Shown: piece by piece, positions 1-5,419 of the stretch
Position numbering within the stretch: position 1 is the first letter of the stretch
How the letters are laid out: each line of letters starts with the position of its first letter
NCBI GenBank assembly: GCA_023144145.1
Contig: JAGLGG010000115.1
Span: forward strand, 1-5,619
Reading direction: 5' to 3'
Length of the DNA stretch: 5,619 nucleotides
Source: Anaerolineales bacterium
GTDB lineage: Bacteria; Chloroflexota; Anaerolineae; Anaerolineales; E44-bin32
Notes under the pieces: generated by a model
What the model was told of the DNA's origin: nothing
The model's database searches: none
Seen by the model: only the letters and a program-made list of their open reading frames with translations
Position numbers and translations under genes: made by a program

Positions 1-130
1 ATCGTGAACGTCACTGCTCGATTTTTCAATTCGCCATTGAGAACACGGGCAAAGGAGCCCATTCAAGTGGGTAGGTAAGATCAGACGTCATCGAGTTCTG
101 AGAAGTCGAAACTAAAAATATTCGAAGTAT

Positions 131-139
131 GAAGGAGGA
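131..139 (+). promoter_or_regulatory. Ribosome binding site of the 145-762 gene
   Basis: GAAGGAGGA lies 5 nt before the ATG at 145 and is a near-perfect Shine-Dalgarno sequence, which fixes that start. A second ATG at 140 overlaps it in another frame, but that frame closes after three codons, so it is not a gene. No good -35/-10 pair is visible upstream; the A/T-rich stretch near 113-122 is the only -10-like sequence. Confidence 0.8.
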
Positions 140-144
140 ATGAA

Positions 145-762
145 ATGTTGAAGAAAGTTGTATTTGGGATCATCCTAATCGGGCTATCTACGGTCTTGGT
201 AGTAGGTGCGATTAACCGAACAAGTGATTTATCCGAACGATCCGAAGCAAGCACCGAGCGTTCGCGCGGGGCAGAAGGTGGAGAGCGAAATATAACCGCT
301 GAAGAAGGTAGCCAGGGCAATCAATATGGGAGGAGTAATGCTCGTGACGAGAACGTGAAGGTGGAAGAGGTCAGCTCGATTTCACAGGGCAACGGCAATG
401 GAGGGTCTGGCGGACGTGGAAATAATAGTAGAGATGTCGTCCGAGGAGAAGTTGGAACAGACCAAGCCGAGGCACAAGAGTGGATTACGGTAGAAGGTTA
501 TGTTGGTCAAATAAGTGAAGATGCTCTGACCGTGATTCTATCGAATGGTGAAGAGATATTGGTTGAAGGGCGGGCATGGCGATTTGCACAAGAGAATGAA
601 TTCTCAACAGAAATTGGCCATCGATTTTCGATAACGGGTTTTTACGAAGATGGAGAGTTCAAAGCGGGTCTAATCGTTGATCTCACCACAGACTTATCAA
701 TCACTTTGCGTCAGGAATCAGGTAGACCCTCATGGGCAGGATGGGGTGGAGGAAGAGCATAA
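145..762 (+). CDS. Membrane-anchored or secreted protein with a disordered linker and a small beta-rich C-terminal domain
   Basis: I do not recognise a named family with certainty. The 205-residue product starts with Lys-Lys and a hydrophobic stretch (about residues 5-22). This is either a signal peptide, with a Val-Gly-Ala site at 20-22, or a single membrane anchor, so the rest is probably outside the cytoplasm. Residues 26-110 are a low-complexity linker rich in Glu, Arg, Ser, Gly and Asn, with runs such as GNGNGGSGGRGNN. Residues 112-190 alternate hydrophobic and polar residues around VEGYVGQI, ILVEGRAWRFAQ and FSITGFYEDGEFKAG. That pattern suggests a small beta-barrel of OB-like type; this is inference from pattern only. 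The C-terminus is Trp/Gly rich (SWAGWGGGRA). There are no cysteines, so it is not a lipoprotein. It is a single-gene unit with its own strong ribosome binding site and a terminator 49 nt downstream. No catalytic motif is visible. Confidence 0.8.
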   Translation: MLKKVVFGIILIGLSTVLVVGAINRTSDLSERSEASTERSRGAEGGERNITAEEGSQGNQYGRSNARDENVKVEEVSSISQGNGNGGSGGRGNNSRDVVRGEVGTDQAEAQEWITVEGYVGQISEDALTVILSNGEEILVEGRAWRFAQENEFSTEIGHRFSITGFYEDGEFKAGLIVDLTTDLSITLRQESGRPSWAGWGGGRA

Positions 763-810
763 GCAAGGGCGGATTGAAAAAATCCCTCAATGATACGCGC
801 AGATAACAAG

Positions 811-841
811 CGGCCCGGTGGAAGATCCGGGCCGTTTTTTT
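811..841 (+). terminator. Rho-independent terminator of the 145-762 gene
   Basis: A perfect 8-bp GC-rich stem (CGGCCCGG at 811-818 with CCGGGCCG at 827-834) encloses an 8-nt loop and is followed directly by seven T residues (835-841). It ends the plus-strand gene. Read from the minus strand, the same stem lies just past the rhomboid stop at 855 and is followed by the weaker tail CTTGTTAT. It may therefore also slow transcription arriving from the opposite side, but that is only a possibility. Confidence 0.93.
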
Positions 842-854
842 ATTCGAAATTCAG

Positions 855-1631
855 TTAACAAGAAATGGGAATCAGAACAACCAATAAGGTCGCGGCAATG
901 ATAATTACAGCAGACAAGAGCATACTAGCTCTGACAACGCTCATCGGTCGTGTATCAACCCATTGCATGCGCGTCGTCGAAACTTGAACTAGTTTGAACC
1001 GAGGACCAAAAACCCATGTCAATACGACACCTGCGATAAGACCACCCAAGTGGCCCCAAGGATCAATGTTAGGTGCCATCACCAAGCCAAGATTGAGCAG
1101 GATCACGATCCCAAGGATAAGGATTTGAAACCCCCCTTCTCTTGGCTGAACATTTCTGTGGATAAGCATAAATATCACCAGCGAGCCTAACAATCCAAAA
1201 ATTGATCCGGATGCACCTACACATTCGAGAGGGCAAAAAACCAGGCTAACCATCACACCAGAAATGCCCGAAAGCAGGTATATGGCCAACAGACGGGAAG
1301 ATCCCATGAACCGCTCTAGAGCAAGTCCAATGGCAAAAAGGGAGAACATATTGAAGAACATATGAGTAAAACTAAGGTGAAGGAATAAGGGAGTGATGAG
1401 CCGCCATAGTTCTCCTGAGGCAACTGCGGTCCTATTCTTGGCGCCATAGATCACCAATGTATCACAGCCTTGGATCTGCCCCATCGCCAATTGGGTCAAA
1501 AATACCAATGAGGTGAGACCAATCAAACTGTATGTGGCCGGAGACGTCCTCAATTGATTCCCAATTATTCGGAAGAATCTCTCTGGAGGCGATATTTTCC
1601 GATGGGGGGGCCGTTTTTCTATGCCATTCAT
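855..1631 (-). CDS. Rhomboid family intramembrane serine protease
   Basis: Cleaves transmembrane substrates within the lipid bilayer using a Ser-His dyad. The 258-residue protein has about seven membrane segments (roughly 35-50, 83-107, 112-131, 141-157, 167-187, 193-209 and 232-255), the six-helix rhomboid core plus one C-terminal helix. All hallmarks are present: the ELWR motif in loop 1 (74-77); HMFFN in helix 2 (His90 and Asn94, the oxyanion-stabilising pair in GlpG); GASG with catalytic Ser141; and WGHLGG with catalytic His194. The N-terminal 30 residues are basic and cytoplasmic-like, with no zinc-finger or other added domain. The start ATG has no clear Shine-Dalgarno sequence, and no better in-frame start is visible. 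It lies 33 nt after the ArsR-type gene and is probably cotranscribed with it. The substrate cannot be inferred. Intact active site, so likely functional. Confidence 0.95.
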   Translation of the reverse strand: MNGIEKRPPHRKISPPERFFRIIGNQLRTSPATYSLIGLTSLVFLTQLAMGQIQGCDTLVIYGAKNRTAVASGELWRLITPLFLHLSFTHMFFNMFSLFAIGLALERFMGSSRLLAIYLLSGISGVMVSLVFCPLECVGASGSIFGLLGSLVIFMLIHRNVQPREGGFQILILGIVILLNLGLVMAPNIDPWGHLGGLIAGVVLTWVFGPRFKLVQVSTTRMQWVDTRPMSVVRASMLLSAVIIIAATLLVVLIPISC

Positions 1632-1664
1632 GAATAGGTCATTAAATTTGCCTGGTTTCGAGGT

Positions 1665-1973
1665 TCAGCATCTGTGCGTATTTGTTAAGGCCGATCCTTT
1701 CTCAAGCAAACACTCAACGAGTTCGGAATTGGCGATCCCATACAATACAGATTGGCCCTGACGACGGGAATAGAGGATTCTTTTATCTTTCATAAGACGT
1801 AAATGATGAGAGGTATTTTGCGATGTCGCGTCGACAGATTCGGCAATATCTCCGACGGCAAGTTCCACCTCGAGCAGGGTCCAAAGGATCATGATCCGTC
1901 TGGCGTTAGCAAAGATTTTGCAAACGCCCACCTGTTTTTCAGCAAAGAGAAATAATTCTTTCATCATGTGCAC
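1665..1973 (-). CDS. ArsR/SmtB-family winged-helix transcriptional regulator
   Basis: A 102-residue DNA-binding protein of standard ArsR length. The winged helix-turn-helix runs from about 22 to 80: FANARRIMILWTLL (helices 1-2), then VGDIAESVDATSQNTSHHLRLMKDKRIL (helix-turn-helix with recognition helix near 51-60) and the wing SRRQGQSVLYGI (69-80). The arsenic/cadmium motif ELCVCDL is here ELAVGDI (37-43), so its cysteines are absent. The helix-5 Asp/His ligands of zinc sensors are also missing. Cysteines remain only at 8 residues into helix 1 (Cys18), at 88 and at the C-terminus (102), so the signal could be a thiol-based or other cue, or none. The chosen start is GTG at 1973; ATG codons two and three residues later are equally possible, and no Shine-Dalgarno sequence decides it. 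The rhomboid gene follows after 33 nt. Confidence 0.9.
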   Translation of the reverse strand: MHMMKELFLFAEKQVGVCKIFANARRIMILWTLLEVELAVGDIAESVDATSQNTSHHLRLMKDKRILYSRRQGQSVLYGIANSELVECLLEKGSALTNTHRC

Positions 1974-1976
1974 ATG
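1965..1976. repeat. 12-bp perfect palindrome over the ArsR gene start
   Basis: CATGTG followed by CACATG forms an uninterrupted 12-bp palindrome covering the candidate start codons of the ArsR-type gene. A dimeric regulator could bind here, but the site could equally be chance, because it contains start codons on both strands. Confidence 0.4.
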
Positions 1977-2402
1977 TCGATAGTTCTAGAAGTTTAAGAA
2001 TCTCCAACCCTTCGTAACTATACGTCTCGTCTCCGAGAGCATCTAGTGAAAATTGTCGCAATAGTTGCTGGGCTCATCGATAGCCCTCTATAGAAAGCTC
2101 TATATCAGAAGGGTTGATGAAATCCGACACCTGGAAGATAGACTCACCAAACTAGATTGTCTGCCCTTTTCGAACACCAGTTCACGAAGACGTGGATGCT
2201 CAGGAAATTAAAAATTCCATGACTAGTGAGAATATCACGACGCATCTGGTCTTGATCCTTCCCTATATGCTATTTGTAAACTACTACGTCTATCTCAGCT
2301 TAACCTGAACGGTGGCGTAATTGGTCGATGAATTTTTTGCGCAGGAATTGATCTTTTTGGAGGATCGAGAAATAGAATTGAAGGGTTGAGCCCAGAATCA
2401 GC
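1974..2402. other. Gene-poor intergenic stretch between cbiO and the ArsR-type gene
   Basis: No convincing gene on either strand. It contains the upstream region of the ArsR-type gene and several short inverted repeats: TTCTAGAA at 1984-1991; TCTCG/CGAGA at 2025-2038; ATTG/CAAT at 2052-2062; GGGCT/AGCCC at 2070-2086. It also has a repeated CTCTATA at 2086-2092 and 2098-2104. No T-tract terminator was found for cbiO. A plus-strand frame from about 2154 to 2308 is open and ends in a hydrophobic segment; see the findings. Confidence 0.6.
2017..2045 (-). promoter_or_regulatory. Possible promoter and operator of the ArsR-type gene
   Basis: On the minus strand a good -10 box, TATAGT (2022-2017), lies about 45 nt before the start. 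The hexamer 17 bp upstream (TAGATG) is a poor -35. Between them is the inverted repeat TCTCG-N4-CGAGA (2025-2038), placed where a repressor would block polymerase. ArsR-type proteins usually repress their own promoter, so this is a plausible autoregulatory site. The poor -35 keeps confidence low. Confidence 0.3.
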
Positions 2403-3122
2403 TCACCATGGCACAGCAGTTTCTAATCCATGTCCGACGAGGAACGCTTGATCTTGCAAATATTCCTTAGTAGGACCGTCACCCACAATTCTTCCTTCAT
2501 CTATGGTTATCATTCTTGGGAAGAGCTCTGCGACCATTGGAATGTCGTGTGTTGATACCAGCATCGTCATGGGAAGTTCTTTCAGCAAATTGATCAGCCG
2601 CCTGCGACTCCTAGGATCGAGTCCTGCGGTTGGTTCATCTAAAACTAAAATTTCTGGCTCCATTGCAAGCACAGTGGCGATGGCGATACGTTTTTTCTCT
2701 CCACCACTGAGGTGATGGGATACTCTCCCCTCAAACCCCTCCATTCCCACTGCCTCCAACGCCTTTTCTACCCGCAATCGAACTTCGTCCATCGAGAGTC
2801 CCATGTACATTGGGCCAAAGGCAACGTCATCGAAAACACTCATCGAAAAAAGCTGGTCATCTGGATCTTGGAAAACCAATCCCACGGAGGCTCGTGCTTG
2901 TCCTAAGTTTTCTTTAGCTAGAGAAAGGCCACACACCTTCACCTCACCTTCTCCCATAAGAATCCCATTTAGGTGCAGGATTAAGGTTGACTTTCCAGCT
3001 CCGTTTGGTCCAACGAGTGCCGCTTTTTCCCCAGGAGCAATTACAAAATCTATCTTGTGCAGCGCTATCCTTCCATCCGGATAGGTGAACCGAAGATTGA
3101 GTACTTCTATCGTATGATGCAT
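2403..3122 (-). CDS. cbiO: ATPase subunit (A component) of a nickel/cobalt ECF importer
   Basis: The cytoplasmic nucleotide-binding subunit that powers metal import. The 239-residue protein has every ABC ATPase motif: Walker A GPNGAGKST (38-46), Q-loop Gln85 in FQDPDDQLF, signature LSGGEKKR (138-145), Walker B ILVLDEP (158-164, catalytic Glu163), D-loop AGLDP (166-170) and switch His192 in STHD. FQDPDDQLF followed by FDDVAFGP (97-104) is typical of ECF-type rather than classical importer ATPases. It is slightly short at the C-terminus for the family, lacking a long tail after about residue 225, but nothing essential is missing. Its Shine-Dalgarno AAGGTGAG (3133-3126) overlaps the cbiQ stop codon, and the genes are 4 nt apart, which suggests translational coupling. 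It is the last gene of the operon. Confidence 0.95.
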   Translation of the reverse strand: MHHTIEVLNLRFTYPDGRIALHKIDFVIAPGEKAALVGPNGAGKSTLILHLNGILMGEGEVKVCGLSLAKENLGQARASVGLVFQDPDDQLFSMSVFDDVAFGPMYMGLSMDEVRLRVEKALEAVGMEGFEGRVSHHLSGGEKKRIAIATVLAMEPEILVLDEPTAGLDPRSRRRLINLLKELPMTMLVSTHDIPMVAELFPRMITIDEGRIVGDGPTKEYLQDQAFLVGHGLETAVPW

Positions 3123-3126
3123 TTTC

Positions 3127-3912
3127 TCACCTTAAATGGATAAGTCCTTGAGACATGAACACGAAAGCAATCACCGCCACCATGATGATCCAATCCGTTT
3201 GCTTCATTTTGAACTTCCGTTTAACCAACACGCGACCGTCAAAGCCTCTGGACAACATTGCTGAATACACCCTCTCACTGCGTTCAATGGAACGAATGAA
3301 TAAACTTCCCACCATTGAACCTGCTACACGCCCTTCCCAGAGAACGGGCGGTTTGGGCTTATGAGGGAGGCGAGGACTCCTTGCGGATCTAGCCCTGAGC
3401 ATGCGCAGGACTTCATCGGCCAGAACGAATAGGTAGCGATACATGAAGTTAATTGTGGAGACCAAGATAGATGGCATTCCAAGAGCCGATAAACTCCAGA
3501 AGAGGTCTGGAATCCGGGTAGTCGAAATTAAGACAACCGCTGCTTGAACTGCTAGCCACGCACGAATAACGATGCTGGCAAAACGAATTGCACCTGTCTC
3601 CGTTATGGTCCACCCAATTATGGGCAGCTTCATCCATTCATCCCCCGGAGTGGTAAATGGAATGGCGAAGGCAGCCAAGAGAAACGGCAGCGCTATGAGG
3701 GAACGGCGTAACACAAAAAAGAATTCAAGCCCGGATAGTTGGTATGAAATGATCAGGAAGAGAAAATACAGAAGAAAGCCTAGCCACTCACCCTCAGGGA
3801 GCAAACCCACAGCGAAGATGTAAAGCACCACCCCCAGTACCTTTACTCGAGGGTTTAATCCATGGACAATGCTTTCTCGATGATGATATTGATCTGCTAA
3901 ATTAAAATGCAA
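3127..3912 (-). CDS. cbiQ: Transmembrane T component of a nickel/cobalt ECF importer
   Basis: The integral membrane scaffold that links the metal-binding CbiM to the ATPase. The 261-residue length fits the family. The N-terminus carries the usual amphipathic start and LNPRVKVLG (19-27). Hydrophobic segments lie at about 22-38, 42-57, 69-87, 105-130, 138-160 and 238-256. Two coupling-helix motifs that dock into CbiO are recognisable: RARS (173-176) and SRGFDGR (221-227). They read ARS and SRG where the family usually has ARG. The start is TTG at 3912, two bases after the cbiM stop. The nearest AGGAG lies inside the end of cbiM, 13 nt away, so initiation probably depends on ribosomes finishing cbiM. 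No ATG alternative exists before residue 157, which would lose most of the protein. Confidence 0.92.
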   Translation of the reverse strand: MHFNLADQYHHRESIVHGLNPRVKVLGVVLYIFAVGLLPEGEWLGFLLYFLFLIISYQLSGLEFFFVLRRSLIALPFLLAAFAIPFTTPGDEWMKLPIIGWTITETGAIRFASIVIRAWLAVQAAVVLISTTRIPDLFWSLSALGMPSILVSTINFMYRYLFVLADEVLRMLRARSARSPRLPHKPKPPVLWEGRVAGSMVGSLFIRSIERSERVYSAMLSRGFDGRVLVKRKFKMKQTDWIIMVAVIAFVFMSQGLIHLR

Positions 3913-3914
3913 AG

Positions 3915-4874
3915 CTATTTTGGTACTCCTTGAGGTCGAGCAGCCCTCCTGCCAATTAATATGGAAATGACGAAAACGATCATTGCTCCAACGCCTACTG
4001 CAAGAAAAGTTGCCACAGCCTCATTTTGGATTAGTGGGAATACATAATCAGGGAAGATTTCATAGACAGGATTCTCCCCCAATTGAAGAAATCCGCCTTG
4101 AGCAGCGACTGCTTCCAATCCATCGGGGTTCATAGAAGCAAATGGTGAAAGTGCCGCCACGAAAAGAACCAACAGGATGCCACCTACCGTGAAGTAAGCT
4201 CCTTTTTTCCCTGGCGCCATCTCTCCGGAGGTTAACAGCTCAGGGCGCAAGACCAACAAAAGGGAAACCGCTCCTACGGTGATTATTGCTTCTCCGACAC
4301 CAATGAGGATGTGAACTGAGGCCATTGCAGGTAGCGCAAGTCTCAAGGGAACGGTTCCAGAAAAAGCAAGTTGGATTGCGGTTGCGAGAGAGGCAACAAC
4401 GACGGAAAGCCAGGCACCAAAAAATGCTCCTGACAGATGGGATCCGCTGCGATTTCCCATTAGGCGCTTAATAAATATGTATGCCGCGTAGCCGGTGAAG
4501 GATGTGATCACGCCCATATTGATGATGTTCCAGCCCATAACCACCAGTCCACCGTCCTGAAAAAGGAGTGCTTGAATGACGATGACCGCGACCATAATCA
4601 CTGTTGCAGCCCAGGGCCCCAACAAGATCGCCGCCAGAGCTCCTCCCAATAAGTGTCCAGAAGTACCGGCAGCAACAGGAAAATTTATTGCCTGAGCAGC
4701 AAAAATAAACGCCGCAATCACTCCCAGGAAGGGAACCTGTCGTTCACCAAGATGCCGTTTCGTTTGACGCAATGCATAGGCGAGTATAGGGACAACGAGG
4801 ATCCATCCAACAATCGCGATTTCAGTCGACAAAAATCCATCTGGTATATGTAAAGCAAGGAAAGATACGTACAT
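3915..4874 (-). CDS. cbiM: Metal-binding S component of a nickel/cobalt ECF importer, fused to a PDGLE (CbiN-like) domain
   Basis: Captures Ni2+ or Co2+ outside and passes it through the membrane. Residues 8-210 form the CbiM core: LHIPDGFLS (8-16), GTSGHLLGGALAA (70-82), and SVHILIGVGEAIIT (186-199). His9 and His74 correspond to the His2 and His67 nickel ligands of NikM, each shifted by exactly seven. Residues 224-310 form a second module: a membrane helix (225-242), the PDGLE motif (250-254), an extracytoplasmic loop and a final helix (284-307). This is the CbiN/NikN-like part, normally a separate gene, and it explains the 319-residue length against about 220 for CbiM alone. The ATG start has a strong GGGGAGGA (4889-4882), 7 nt upstream and inside the end of the Fur-family gene, whose stop is 3 nt away. 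The resulting MYVSFLA extension before the conserved region is unusual. Confidence 0.95.
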   Translation of the reverse strand: MYVSFLALHIPDGFLSTEIAIVGWILVVPILAYALRQTKRHLGERQVPFLGVIAAFIFAAQAINFPVAAGTSGHLLGGALAAILLGPWAATVIMVAVIVIQALLFQDGGLVVMGWNIINMGVITSFTGYAAYIFIKRLMGNRSGSHLSGAFFGAWLSVVVASLATAIQLAFSGTVPLRLALPAMASVHILIGVGEAIITVGAVSLLLVLRPELLTSGEMAPGKKGAYFTVGGILLVLFVAALSPFASMNPDGLEAVAAQGGFLQLGENPVYEIFPDYVFPLIQNEAVATFLAVGVGAMIVFVISILIGRRAARPQGVPK

Positions 4875-4877
4875 TTC

Positions 4878-5348
4878 TCAATCCTCCCCAAAAAACTGCG
4901 TTTTAGGATTACGAGTTAATTTGTCGTGATGACAATCGCCACAAATTCCATCCAAGGTAAGGTGGTCGCCATCCACCTTAAAGCCATATTGATCCTTGAT
5001 TTCATCAATCATTTTTCTGAAGTGCTGTGCTGGTATCTCAAATTCCAATCCGCAGATACGGCAGTGCAAATGACCATGTCGGTTCGAACGATCCCGCAGG
5101 GAGAATCGCATTGAATCTCCACTTGCTGAAAGAAGATCCATCAAACCTGCTTCATGAAGCTTCTCGAGGGTTCGGTAAACTGTGGCGATATTCAGCCCCG
5201 GAAGCCGTGCCTTTGCCATTTCAAAAACTTCATTTACGCTGCTGTGTCTATCGAGATGCGCGATGGTCTCGAGGATAACGGCCCTCTGTGGCGTTACTCG
5301 ATAGCCTTGGCGACGAAGGTCACTTGCTAACTGGTCACCGCAAGACAT
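4878..5348 (-). CDS. Fur-family metal-responsive regulator, first gene of the metal-uptake operon
   Basis: A dimeric metal-dependent repressor, presumably of its own operon. With the start at 5348 it has 156 residues, a normal Fur length. The DNA-binding half has RRQGYRVTPQR (12-22) and recognition helix NIATVYRTLEKL (53-64). Two CxxC pairs (Cys96/99 and Cys136/139) form the structural zinc site. Of the regulatory sites, His35, His91 and His93 match the interdomain ligands of Fur-family proteins (E. coli Fur His33, His88, His90). The HHDH-type first site is altered to Arg90, Gly92 and Ile135. The Nur-specific His pair near 70-72 appears to be absent. The frame is open to 5504, but the upstream 52 codons resemble nothing in the family, contain the promoter and lack a ribosome site. 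The 5348 ATG has AAAGGA 6 nt before it. Next gene cbiM begins 3 nt after the stop. It could be a nickel (Nur-like) sensor; zinc or cobalt is not excluded. Confidence 0.92.
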   Translation of the reverse strand: MSCGDQLASDLRRQGYRVTPQRAVILETIAHLDRHSSVNEVFEMAKARLPGLNIATVYRTLEKLHEAGLMDLLSASGDSMRFSLRDRSNRHGHLHCRICGLEFEIPAQHFRKMIDEIKDQYGFKVDGDHLTLDGICGDCHHDKLTRNPKTQFFGED

Positions 5349-5380
5349 TTGCAATCCTTTGTTGTTGCAATGTTTTGCAT
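5349..5380 (-). promoter_or_regulatory. Candidate Fur-family operator: three TTGCAA-type half-sites
   Basis: TTGCAA occurs at 5349-5354 and 5365-5370, and TTGCAT at 5375-5380. The latter pair forms TGCAA-N4-TTGCA, a 14-bp inverted repeat covering the predicted transcription start just after the -10 box. It resembles the Streptomyces Nur box (TTGCAA-N5-TTGCAA, from memory) but with a spacer one base shorter. Its position is ideal for repression by the Fur-family protein encoded immediately downstream. Binding is inferred, not shown. Confidence 0.55.
5355..5360 (-). promoter_or_regulatory. Ribosome binding site fixing the Fur-family start
   Basis: AAAGGA on the minus strand lies 6 nt before the ATG at 5348. 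It selects this start over the longer open frame reaching 5504. The six bases between it and the ATG are TTGCAA, the third copy of the operator-like half-site. Confidence 0.7.
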
Positions 5381-5382
5381 CT

Positions 5383-5411
5383 AGAATAACATTTCCTCGG
5401 TCCACAGTCAA
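5383..5411 (-). promoter_or_regulatory. Sigma70-type promoter of the fur-like/cbiMQO operon
   Basis: On the minus strand, -35 TTGACT (5411-5406) and -10 TATTCT (5388-5383) are separated by exactly 17 bp. They match the consensus at 5/6 and 4/6 positions. Transcription would start near 5376, leaving a leader of about 28 nt before the ATG at 5348. That leaves no space for a riboswitch. The promoter lies inside the longer open frame, which argues against the upstream starts. Confidence 0.7.
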
Positions 5412-5419
5412 ATACTGTG
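5403..5419. repeat. Inverted repeat over the -35 box
   Basis: CACAGT (5403-5408) and ACTGTG (5414-5419) form a perfect 6-bp inverted repeat with a 5-nt spacer, and the -35 hexamer lies within it. Flanking TCC/GGA extends the symmetry if a small offset is allowed. It could be an operator for a second regulator. Confidence 0.45.

Noticed and set aside
47..60. GGGC-N6-GCCC hairpin as a terminator
   Set aside because: The stem is only 4 bp and no T-run follows.
1..78. Possible C-terminal end of an upstream plus-strand gene (frame open from base 1 to TAA at 76-78)
   Set aside because: About 25 codons only, and another plus-strand frame is also open to TAG at 72-74. Neither resembles a recognisable protein end, so no choice can be made.
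771..785. GGATT-N5-AATCC inverted repeat after the 145-762 gene
   Set aside because: Short and A/T-rich; the strong terminator at 811-841 explains the end of transcription.
2111..2155. Short frame starting ATG after AGAAGGGTTG (about 12 codons)
   Set aside because: Too short and without any recognisable feature; the ribosome-site match is likely chance.
2385..2402. GGGTTGAGCCC as a cbiO terminator
   Set aside because: A 3-bp stem with no T-tract on the minus strand is too weak.
2503..3084. Plus-strand open frames opposite cbiO
   Set aside because: They mirror the strongly supported ATPase gene and have no recognisable motif or ribosome site.
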